Assembly: GCA_049282265.1 (NCBI GenBank) | Contig: JBAPTR010000003.1 | Location: 16,998-80,997, forward strand | Reading direction: 5' to 3' | Source of the DNA: CAYUCJ01 sp049282265 | GTDB lineage: Bacteria > Desulfobacterota > DSM-4660 > Desulfatiglandales > Desulfatiglandaceae | Length of the DNA stretch: 64,000 bases | Shown here: positions 57,374-64,000 of the stretch, piece by piece | Position numbering within the stretch: the stretch's first letter is position 1 | How the letters are laid out: the number at the start of each line of letters is the position of its first letter | The notes under the pieces: generated by a model | The model's input: the letters and a program-made list of their open reading frames with translations, nothing else | The model's database searches: none | Told to the model about the DNA's origin: nothing | Translations under genes and position numbers: made by a program

Positions 57374-58227
57374 CCTTTCTTCATTTCCGCATACGTCAGC
57401 ACCATCCCGCCGTCAAAGAGGAGATCCCCGCCGATGAGATACCTGGCAAAACGGGAAAAGCCCAGGACAAAGAGATTCCCCACCTCTATGGGTGTCATCA
57501 TCTCCTTGATACGGGAACTCCCCATCATGACGTCCCGAACGACTTCATCCGGCGTAATACCCCGCTGCTCGGCCTGGGCCGGGATCTGTTTCAGGGCCAG
57601 GGCCGTTTTTACGAAGCCGGTGCTCACCGAAAAGGCTCGGATCTCTCCCTCCCCTTCTGCGGCAATGGACTGGGCAAGTGCGCGCAACCCGAACTTGGTG
57701 ATATTGTACACGGGTTTATTGAGCGTGCAGATATGGGCATGCACTGAAGCCATATTCCCGATGGCGCCGGTCCCGTCCGCGCTCTTCTTCATATGGGGAA
57801 TGGTCAGCTTTGACAGGAAAAACGGCGCGCGGAGCATGAGCCGCATCATGTAATCATATTTTTCCATGGGGAAGTTTGCAACGGAGTCGATATGCTGAAT
57901 GCCCGCAATGTTTGCCACGTACTTGATGCTTCCCAGTTTGGCTGCCTCTTCCACGGCCTTTTCAACCTGCTCGTCCGAACAGAGATCGGTCTTGAGAAAA
58001 ATCATCTGACCACCCATTGCGCGGGCCATTTGCTGGGTCGCCTTGCCGCCCTCTTCATCCACATCCAGGCCCACAGTCATGAGGCCGTTTGCCGCGGCAG
58101 CCACGGCCGTAGCCCTCCCTATTCCGCCAGACGCTCCGGTTACGATGCAGACATTCCCGGGATTAAAGTGATCGTCTTCCAGAATAAGTATCTCCTTTTT
58201 CTTGATTTCCGGTTCATTGATGTCCAT
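57370..58227 (-). CDS. Short-chain dehydrogenase, 3-hydroxybutyrate dehydrogenase-like
   Basis: 285 residues of the classical SDR fold: CIVTGASGGIGRATAVAAAANG near 27 (NAD-binding TGxxxGIG), VGLDVDEEGGK, NIAGIQHIDSV near 107, and an active site with Ser in NMASVHAH and Y-x-x-x-K in YNITKFGLRALAQS near 176. PIEVGNLFVLGFSRFARYLIGGDLLFDGGMVLTY is like D-3-hydroxybutyrate dehydrogenase. An N-terminal tail of about 20 charged residues (MDINEPEIKKKEILILED) is extra. The neighbouring PHB depolymerase genes support a role in 3-hydroxybutyrate oxidation. Divergent from the sigma-54 activator. Confidence 0.82.
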   Translation of the reverse strand: MDINEPEIKKKEILILEDDHFNPGNVCIVTGASGGIGRATAVAAAANGLMTVGLDVDEEGGKATQQMARAMGGQMIFLKTDLCSDEQVEKAVEEAAKLGSIKYVANIAGIQHIDSVANFPMEKYDYMMRLMLRAPFFLSKLTIPHMKKSADGTGAIGNMASVHAHICTLNKPVYNITKFGLRALAQSIAAEGEGEIRAFSVSTGFVKTALALKQIPAQAEQRGITPDEVVRDVMMGSSRIKEMMTPIEVGNLFVLGFSRFARYLIGGDLLFDGGMVLTYAEMKKG

Positions 58228-58484
58228 TTTCCCCGCTCCTTATGATTTCACTGTTTCTCACCATAGGACTTCCGCCATCTTTACATCATAAAGCAAATTA
58301 GGGGCCATCCGCCGCTTATCCTTTCCAGGTCTTGCCTGTTTGCCGCGGCCCCCTGATGGATCAACACTTTGGAGGGACAATGAATCTCAACCGCGGGATT
58401 TTTCCCTGGACTAACCAGCCCTTTTTATGTATCTAGAGTTGTATCAACCAGGCTACATGTCGACCTTTTGCTACGGGAGGGATC

Positions 58485-59939
58485 ATGTCTATTCCGGATA
58501 CTACAGCCGATGGAACAGATGAAAAGAGACATGGAGCAGGCGCCATTGATCTCAAAGGGGCAGACGACCTCCATCATCAACTGGAGTCGTTCCGGTTGAT
58601 CTTCGACAGCATCTACAATGGCTGCATGGTAACCGATGCCAACGGGTACATCACCCACTTCAATAAGCCCTACGGCCGTTTTCTGAGACTCGACCCCGAG
58701 GCCCAGATCGGAAAACATGCTACAGAAGTGGTTGAAAATACCAGGATGCATATCGTGGCAGAGACCGGGAAGGCCGAAATCAACCAGTCGCACCGAATCA
58801 AGGGCCAGGACATGGTGGTGCAGCGTATTCCCATCTTGAAAAACGGAAAAGTTGTGGCCGTATTCGGCCAGGTCATGTTCAAAGATGTAAAAGATGTAAG
58901 GAAACTCGCCGAGGAACTCTCTCTTCTGGAATCAAAGGTGGAACTCTATGAAAAGGAACTCATGTCGCTCCGTTCTACCCGTTATACACTGGAGAGCATC
59001 TTAGGCCGCAGCAGTGTGATAATGTCTCTGAAGAGGGCGGCCCTCAGGGCTGCGGCGACCCAGTACCCAGTCCTCATTTCCGGAGAGAGCGGGACGGGCA
59101 AGGAGATCTTTGCCCAGGCCATTCATCATGCCAGCCCCCGAAATCTCTACCCCTTTGTCCGCATCAACTGTTCGGCCATCCCGAAAGACCTCATGGAATC
59201 CGAACTTTTCGGCTATGACAAAGGGGCCTTTACCGGCGCCAGGGCCGCCGGCAAGCCGGGGAAATTCGAACTGGCCCACCGGGGAACCATATTTCTTGAT
59301 GAAATCGGGGACCTCCCCTGCGAGATGCAACCCAAGCTCTTGCGGGTGCTGGAGGAAAAGGAGTTTGAGCGGGTGGGAGGGACAGCCCTTATCCGGTCGG
59401 ATTTCAGGCTCATATCGGCCACGAACCAGAACCTGGAAGCCATGCTGGCCGACCGCCGTTTCAGGAAGGACCTCTTTTACCGGCTGAACGTGATCCCCCT
59501 TCACATTCCACCCTTGCGGGAACGAAAAGAAGACATCATTCCCCTCTGCCGGCATATGCTCAAGGAAATGGCCGGGGAGGCCGCCATACCTAAGATCGAG
59601 ATGGACAAAGAGGCTGAAAACGGCCTTTTGAACCATCACTGGCCGGGAAATGTCAGGGAACTCATGAATGTCCTGGAAAGGGTCCTTTCCTCTCTGGAAG
59701 GGGATACCATAGGCCTACCGGATCTTCCGTTCTATCTGCATGGTGGGGGCAAGAGCAGCGGCTCCGGGCTTGCGAATCTGAGGGCCGTTCAGTCCGATGC
59801 GGAAAAGGAGGCCATCCGCCATGCCCTGAAATCAACCCGCCATAACAAGGCAAAGGCCGCCCGGATGTTGGGCATCCACCGGACGCTCCTCTACAAGAAG
59901 ATGAAAAAATACGGCCTGCCCCTCGACTCTGATCTGTAG
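58485..59939 (+). CDS. PAS-domain sigma-54-dependent transcriptional activator
   Basis: 484 residues. A PAS domain (about 33-145; DSIYNGCMVTDANGYITHFNKPYGRFL) and a short coiled coil are followed by the AAA+ domain: Walker A GESGTGKE (200-207), GAFTGA sigma-54 contact loop (247-252) and Walker B IFLDEIG (269-275). A C-terminal Fis helix-turn-helix (KAKAARMLGIHRTLLYKKMKKYG) ends the protein. It senses a small ligand or redox state through PAS. Placed between the 3-hydroxybutyrate dehydrogenase-like gene and phaZ, it probably controls the PHB or hydroxybutyrate genes. I found no clear -24/-12 (GG-N10-GC) site in the adjacent divergent gap. Confidence 0.92.
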   Translation: MSIPDTTADGTDEKRHGAGAIDLKGADDLHHQLESFRLIFDSIYNGCMVTDANGYITHFNKPYGRFLRLDPEAQIGKHATEVVENTRMHIVAETGKAEINQSHRIKGQDMVVQRIPILKNGKVVAVFGQVMFKDVKDVRKLAEELSLLESKVELYEKELMSLRSTRYTLESILGRSSVIMSLKRAALRAAATQYPVLISGESGTGKEIFAQAIHHASPRNLYPFVRINCSAIPKDLMESELFGYDKGAFTGARAAGKPGKFELAHRGTIFLDEIGDLPCEMQPKLLRVLEEKEFERVGGTALIRSDFRLISATNQNLEAMLADRRFRKDLFYRLNVIPLHIPPLRERKEDIIPLCRHMLKEMAGEAAIPKIEMDKEAENGLLNHHWPGNVRELMNVLERVLSSLEGDTIGLPDLPFYLHGGGKSSGSGLANLRAVQSDAEKEAIRHALKSTRHNKAKAARMLGIHRTLLYKKMKKYGLPLDSDL

Positions 59940-60026
59940 CCATTTTCCTACCGGTTCTGCCGTACAACGCTTTCAGATGGTGGATTTAGGCTGAAGACCG
60001 CTTTTTGACAAGTGTAGCCAGAGCAT

Positions 60027-60188
60027 TTAGATTTTGAAAGAATACTGGAAATAACGAACTACAGCCGCAGCACGAGCTGCAGAAAGTTCCCAGTAGGTGC
60101 GATATTTGTACCGGAAGTCTTTGGAAATAGGAACGTTATCTGTATGTCCTATAACCCGGATCTTCTTGTCGTGAACAGACTTCGGTGT
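60027..60188 (-). pseudogene. C-terminal fragment of an OmpA/MotB-family gene
   Basis: On the minus strand 53 codons read PKSVHDKKIRVIGHTDNV, then YRTYWELSAARAAAVVRYF, ending at a TAA. IxGHTDNxPI...NWELSxxRAxxVVRYF is the core of the OmpA/MotB peptidoglycan-binding domain. The frame is closed by a TGA right before it, and no upstream part of the gene exists in any frame, so this is a truncated relic. Confidence 0.7.
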
Positions 60189-60570
60189 TCACCCCAATTT
60201 ACCTAGTTTCCATCTATAAATGGCCTCTTTCCGCAATCTCGGCGTCAATCCGCCAGAGGCGGACAAGTCTGCGGGATCATTTGTGCGGCGTACTACAGTA
60301 TGCCTCCGCGCAATCCCTTGATTTCCTAAAGCTTGCGCAAAATTCTCATTTCTGGATTGGGAACTCAGCAGTGCCCAAAATGCATTTGTGGATGGGCAAT
60401 ACTTATGATCTAGTCATTGTTATTACCCTGATTCCTTGTGTTGATATGGTATTCCTAATGGACACCCGTCAGTCCAGTGTGGTATAGACTTTGCAATCGT
60501 ATTCGTGTGCCTGTTGAAGTTGTGATTGGCCTAGTCGTTTTGCATCACTGTCGGAAAGGAGCTGAAGTTC
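60189..60570. other. Intergenic region before phaZ
   Basis: 382 bases without a credible gene. CCGCCAGAGGCGG (near 60250) is a perfect short hairpin. The segment 60207-60370 has weak inverted-repeat character (TTTCCATCTATAAAT against ATTTCTGGATTGGGAA) and includes CAATCTCGGCGTCAA, similar to the interior of the 56.2-kb element. GGAAAGGAGC near 60552 is the phaZ ribosome site. Confidence 0.4.
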
Positions 60571-61983
60571 ATGCCGGAATCATTTATGACGTTGTTCCCC
60601 CATGCTCTCAACACCCTTGAAGCCACCAAAGTACCGGTTCAAATGAGTGCAGACCTTGCTGAGGCGGCAATTCAATCTTGTTCCATGGCCTTTGGCCTCA
60701 CCAGAAATACATACGAACTGAGCTGCCGGCTGATGAAAGACTTTCTGCCATTGTTTGTTCCCCGGCTCAATGGATCATGGAGTCAACTCTTTGACATGTG
60801 TCATGAAGGGACTGACAGTTTTGTTTCCTCGGTTGAAAAAACCGTGCTGGACAGCCTGGGATGCTTCCGTCAAAGAAGGCAAGGGGAACTGGAATTCATC
60901 AACCTCTTCACCGAAGAGCCCCCTTTGCAGGACTGGAGCGTTGAATATGATGACACCAACATACTCCTGGATTTGCCGGGTCTCAGGCTCATAGACATAT
61001 CATTGGACGTAAAGCACAAGATCCGGAACTACGGGGTTGTCTTTGCCCCGCGTGCGGGACACCATTCCAATATCGCAGAACGGGTGGCCCTTTATATGCG
61101 AGATCACGGCATCACCCGCATGGCTATTGTAGAGCAGAAATGCGCTGATGACATCCCGCTCTATGTAGACGGGAAGAGACACCGTGAAGATTTTGATGGT
61201 CAGGTGGATCAGTACAAGGCGGTATTGGAGCATTTAAGAGGTCTGACAGGATATCCCCTCCACCTGGTCGCCATCTGCCAGCCTGGGCCCCTCCTCATGA
61301 CCACCTTGATCCTGAATCCTCACCTTGCCAAGACATTCGGATCGGCCGGAGCTCCCATGCACACCGAAGGAGAAAAGGGATACCTGACGGATTTTGCACG
61401 TATGGTGGGAGAGAAATATATCGATAGGCTCATCAGTTTTTTTGGTCATACCGTATCGAAGGGCCACGAAGGTGCGGGAAGAGAAAGCTATGATGGCAGG
61501 CTGCAGGTACTTGGCTTTTATTTTTTGGGGTTGGATCAGCATATCAAAAACATGGAGGCCCTTCTGTCCGACTTGAAACAGGGTAATGAGGGCAGCGCTG
61601 ACCGTCAGAAGTCCTTCTATCAATGGTACAATTTTGTGCAGCACAGCCCGGCAGGCTTTATCCGTGACACCTATAAGAAGATCTTCATTCGAAATGAGCT
61701 GATTAGGGGCGACCTGATGATCAGAGGAAAAAAGGTCAGCATCAAAGACTATCCCGGCAGTGTCCCCATATGGGCATTGGGTGGCACAAGAGACGAGATT
61801 GCGCCTCCCCTCCAGGCAACCGGGCATATGGCATTGATCAAATCCGTCCCGCCGGAGGATAAACTCACCCTCCTATGTAATGCGGGCCACATGGGCATTT
61901 TTCGATCCTCCAAGATCTTGAAGGACTATTATGCCAAGATTGTGGACTTTATCCTTGCCCACAGTGACCGGACAAAAAAATAA
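60571..61983 (+). CDS. phaZ: Intracellular polyhydroxybutyrate depolymerase
   Basis: 470 residues of the intracellular PHB depolymerase family (COG4553). The lipase-box equivalent VAICQPGPLLM holds a cysteine nucleophile (Cys236) in place of serine, as in Ralstonia PhaZa1. APRAGHHSNIAERVA near 160 and the C-terminal WALGGTRDEIAPP (acid) with CNAGHMGIF (histidine) complete the triad. The N-terminal 110 residues are more divergent than usual and may mediate granule binding. Convergent with phaR and followed by phasins, it degrades storage polymer. Confidence 0.85.
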   Translation: MPESFMTLFPHALNTLEATKVPVQMSADLAEAAIQSCSMAFGLTRNTYELSCRLMKDFLPLFVPRLNGSWSQLFDMCHEGTDSFVSSVEKTVLDSLGCFRQRRQGELEFINLFTEEPPLQDWSVEYDDTNILLDLPGLRLIDISLDVKHKIRNYGVVFAPRAGHHSNIAERVALYMRDHGITRMAIVEQKCADDIPLYVDGKRHREDFDGQVDQYKAVLEHLRGLTGYPLHLVAICQPGPLLMTTLILNPHLAKTFGSAGAPMHTEGEKGYLTDFARMVGEKYIDRLISFFGHTVSKGHEGAGRESYDGRLQVLGFYFLGLDQHIKNMEALLSDLKQGNEGSADRQKSFYQWYNFVQHSPAGFIRDTYKKIFIRNELIRGDLMIRGKKVSIKDYPGSVPIWALGGTRDEIAPPLQATGHMALIKSVPPEDKLTLLCNAGHMGIFRSSKILKDYYAKIVDFILAHSDRTKK

Positions 61984-61986
61984 GTT

Positions 61987-62469
61987 TCAGCGCGCCTTTT
62001 CCTCCTTTTTTCCATTGGATCCCGACCCATCCGGCTCTCCGAAAAACGTTTGAAAAGGCGTCATGGCTGTCATCATCTTTTGGGTTGTACCGGAAATATC
62101 CATACCCAGGTCAAGCCATTTTTTGAATTGTTCGTCTACCGTGCTCTTATATGTAATGTAGCCATTGATTGTCTGTTCAAGATATTTTTCAAAAAACTCC
62201 TCAAGGACATTTTCCCCATACTGAATGAACAGGTGCAGGAGAGATACCGGTAACAAGACATTCTTTTTCCTGGCCTCTTCAAGCACAATCTGGGTAAGGA
62301 TAAAACCAGTCACGTCCTCTCCCGTCTTTGCGTCCATAACCTCCACCTGTCGCCCTTGCCTGACCATTTCCGCCACCTCGTCAAGGGTCACATAGCTACT
62401 CTTTTCGGTATCGTACAGCCGCCTGTTGGCATATTTCTTCAGAAGGACTTTTTCCGCCATTTTTCCCAA
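61987..62469 (-). CDS. phaR: PHB accumulation regulator PhaR
   Basis: 160 residues. The N-terminal KKYANRRLYDTEKSSYVTLDEVAEMVRQG followed by VMDAKTGEDVTGFILTQIVLEE is the PhaR DNA-binding and PHB-sensing domain. The C-terminal part (FIQYGENVLEEFFEKYLEQTINGY) is helical and phasin-like. PhaR represses phasin genes and lets go when it binds polymer granules. The start may be the ATG at 62460. A TGCATTGCA palindrome sits next to the phasin promoter downstream. Three bases separate its stop from that of the convergent phaZ. Confidence 0.9.
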   Translation of the reverse strand: MGKMAEKVLLKKYANRRLYDTEKSSYVTLDEVAEMVRQGRQVEVMDAKTGEDVTGFILTQIVLEEARKKNVLLPVSLLHLFIQYGENVLEEFFEKYLEQTINGYITYKSTVDEQFKKWLDLGMDISGTTQKMMTAMTPFQTFFGEPDGSGSNGKKEEKAR

Positions 62470-62621
62470 TCTCCATTGTTGTTATCCATGTTATCTTGCA
62501 CAATTGATAATTGCATAATATTTACTCTTATCATTGGAATGGCAATAAATCAATCTAAAAATAAGTAGTTATATAGCCCGCTCAAAGGCAAACGGTTTCT
62601 TCTGGTTGATTATTTGTTTGT

Positions 62622-62669
62622 TGCATTGCACCATTTTTTTCTTGACAATCCCGGAAAAACCGCTATAAT
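62622..62669 (+). promoter_or_regulatory. Consensus sigma-70 promoter of the phasin operon with a putative PhaR site
   Basis: TTGACA (62642-62647) and TATAAT (62664-62669) are both perfect, with a 16-base spacer; the strongest promoter in the window. TGCATTGCA (62622-62630), a 9-base palindrome of the TGC-N3-GCA type reported for PhaR, lies 11 bases upstream of the -35. The phasin ATG is 61 bases downstream of the -10. Confidence 0.75.
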
Positions 62670-62730
62670 TCTATTATCATTGATCTGGGTAAGGATAGAT
62701 TTCCCAAACAAAACAACGGGGGTATATAGT

Positions 62731-63369
62731 ATGGAGACTGAAAAATTGACAGAGCAGATCATCGACTTTCACAGGGCCACATTTGACACCGGCTTCGATG
62801 CGATGGCGATGCTGCAGGCGCAAACGGAAAAAACGTTCCAGACATCTTTGGAACAGACCTTCTGGCTCCCTGAGGAAGGAAGAAAAATGATTGATGAATG
62901 GCTGGAATCGTATAAAAGGGGGCGGGATGATTTCAAAAAGGCCGTGGATGAGAACTTTCAGAAGATCAATTTGGAGGGTGAAGGGGCCGGAGCGATGGAA
63001 GAAATGATCACTCAGGTGCAGAGAGATATTGATCTCATGGGGTCAAGACTTGCTGCGCTTGAGAAGCGGGACTGGCCGCAGGAAGTGGTCAATACCCTCT
63101 TGAAAAAGGGGACCTTGACAATGAAAGAAGATCTCAAACCCTTGAAGAAGGCCCTCAATGACATAGAAAAGGTGATGCCCGCTGCCGCTGAACTCGGAAA
63201 GATCAAAAAGTCCGTAGACCAGACAGACGCAAAGTTGAATGGGATAGTGAAAGAGATGACCGAAATCAAGAAACTTCTGCAGGATGTTGGGCCAAGACTG
63301 AGATCCGTGTCAGAGACTGAAAAGATAGTGAAAAAAGCCGGACCCGGGGACTCAAATAAAACTGCTTGA
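62731..63369 (+). CDS. Phasin-family PHB granule protein (long form)
   Basis: 212 residues, almost entirely helical. The N-terminal phasin region (LTEQIIDFHRATFDTGFDAMAMLQAQTEK...FWLPEEGRKMIDEW...FKKAVDENFQK) is shared with the next gene. A coiled-coil extension follows (about 90-205, with DLMGSRLAALEKRDWPQEVV and IKKSVDQTDAKLNGIV) that recalls PhaE-type subunits of class III PHA synthase. Granule coat or synthase partner. ATG 62731 follows GGGGGTATATAGT and the consensus promoter. Confidence 0.82.
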   Translation: METEKLTEQIIDFHRATFDTGFDAMAMLQAQTEKTFQTSLEQTFWLPEEGRKMIDEWLESYKRGRDDFKKAVDENFQKINLEGEGAGAMEEMITQVQRDIDLMGSRLAALEKRDWPQEVVNTLLKKGTLTMKEDLKPLKKALNDIEKVMPAAAELGKIKKSVDQTDAKLNGIVKEMTEIKKLLQDVGPRLRSVSETEKIVKKAGPGDSNKTA

Positions 63370-63480
63370 TACAGATTTTTTGCAGAATTTCAAAGTAGTA
63401 CAGTATGAATGCACCCTGGAGGCAACATCCGGGGATATGATAAAAACACCTTAAATCTAAAATAGTTAGGAGGATGAAAA

Positions 63481-63771
63481 ATGGAACAAACAACAATTCT
63501 GAAACAGATGATGAACTTCAACAAAGCAGCATTTGACAATGTCTATAATGCCATGGCAATGCTCCAGGATCAGACGGAAAAGATAGCAAATACGTCCATG
63601 GAACAGGCAACATGGATCCCGGAAGAGGGGAAAAAGTTCGCTGATGAGTGGACCAAGGCATTCAGGCAGGGATGCGAAGATTTTAAGAACGCGGTTGATG
63701 ATAATTTCAAGAAAGCCGAGGATTTTTTTACTGGACCCGAGAAGGCCAAAAAGGCTGAAACCAAAAAGTGA
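63481..63771 (+). CDS. Phasin-family protein (short form)
   Basis: 96 residues. ILKQMMNFNKAAFDNVYNAM, QDQTEKIANTSMEQATWIPEEGKKFADEW and FKNAVDDNFKKAEDFF align throughout with the first 80 residues of the preceding phasin, so the two are tandem paralogues. AGGAGG lies 7 bases upstream of the ATG. The stop codon's last base is the first base of the repeat copy that follows. Confidence 0.85.
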   Translation: MEQTTILKQMMNFNKAAFDNVYNAMAMLQDQTEKIANTSMEQATWIPEEGKKFADEWTKAFRQGCEDFKNAVDDNFKKAEDFFTGPEKAKKAETKK

Positions 63772-64000
63772 TGACTTCGTAAAAAGCTAATTTATACTAC
63801 AAGCGGCAGCCTATGAGCAACGAAGTTGAGCCGAACCTGAGACTCTTTTTCAGACCCTTTCTAAACACTTCGCAGGGAATGGACGCCAATTTGGGGTTTA
63901 GCGAAAATTCATAGAAGCGCGTGGGGTTTGGAGACGTAAACCCCAAATAGTCGTCCATATCGGCGTTGGTTGTCAAGTGCACTATGAGAAAGGGTCTGAA
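63771..64000. repeat. Long-palindrome dispersed repeat, copy E (cut by the window end)
   Basis: Begins ATGACTTCGTAAAAAGC at the phasin stop. Shares the left shoulder with copy B (CCTATGAGCAACGAAG). Inner arms 63879-63900 and 63937-63958 and outer arms 63851-63862 and 63987-63998 pair. The asymmetric CATAGTGCACTT block lies on the right arm, whereas in copies A and B it is on the left, so this copy is inverted relative to them. Confidence 0.85.

Noticed and set aside
58228..58484. Sigma-54 (-24/-12) promoter in the gap between the SDR and the sigma-54 activator
   Set aside because: Several GG and GC doublets occur, but none has the 10-base spacing with a TGGCAC/TTGC context.
60185..60487. A 100-codon plus-strand frame in the phaZ upstream region
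   Set aside because: No ribosome site or family resemblance, and it runs through hairpin and repeat-like sequence next to a pseudogene relic.

Overview
The window looks like a chromosomal segment of an anaerobic deltaproteobacterium (Desulfobacterota, in the range of sulfate reducers or syntrophs). The evidence is gene content, not a database match: a CoA-independent 2-oxoacid:ferredoxin oxidoreductase, HdrD/GlcF-type CCG iron-sulfur proteins, an 11-haem cytochrome fused to a NarI-like cytochrome b, DUF362 and LUD proteins, a methylmalonyl-CoA epimerase, FdhD with MobA, TRAP and AapJQMP-type transporters, and a probable selenoprotein with an in-frame UGA. No rRNA, tRNA, CRISPR array, phage or transposase gene was found.

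Layout. 1-8 kb: cell-envelope and housekeeping genes (HD protein cut by the window edge, MlaD-like lipoprotein, dsbD, infA, alpha/beta hydrolase, fabH, ppsA). 8-17 kb: DUF1285 protein, ppiD, an MsbA-type ABC exporter, a hexapeptide-repeat GlmU-like protein overlapping glmM, a nucleotidyltransferase-like protein, thiL. 17-26 kb: CNNM/CBS protein, mobA, fdhD, a GxxExxY gene bounded by inverted repeats, methylmalonyl-CoA epimerase, a zinc-ribbon protein, the UGA-containing MerP-like gene, threonine aldolase, an FG-GAP protein and a porin. 26-35 kb: AEC transporter, LUD protein, an amino-acid ABC transporter, carbamate kinase overlapping a cpgS-like GTPase. 35-43.6 kb: a homocysteine S-methyltransferase-like protein, an EamA exporter, a two-gene OFOR, a HAD hydrolase, a DUF362 ferredoxin protein and an orphan TolC/NodT channel.

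43.7-57.3 kb is the most striking part. An uninterrupted minus-strand run encodes a LarA-like racemase, a small membrane protein, a TRAP transporter, a multihaem cytochrome c/NarI fusion, a GlcD-like flavoprotein, a GlcF-like Fe-S protein, a GcvH-like lipoyl protein, an HdrD-like Fe-S protein and a lipoate-protein ligase. A FadR/LldR-type regulator is divergent from it, with two copies of the TNGTNNNACNA operator in the shared intergenic region. I read this as a 2-hydroxyacid (lactate-type) uptake, racemisation and oxidation system in which a lipoyl protein may be the redox carrier. That reading is inference.

57.3-64 kb: a polyhydroxybutyrate module (3-hydroxybutyrate dehydrogenase-like SDR, sigma-54 activator, intracellular PHB depolymerase, PhaR, two phasins).

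Three families of non-coding inverted-repeat elements are scattered through the window. One is a 110-330 bp long-palindrome element with five copies. One is a cassette bounded by GACAGGAT...ATCCTGTC ends, which in one copy carries the GxxExxY gene and in another carries only hairpins. The third is a roughly 140 bp inverted-repeat element next to larA.
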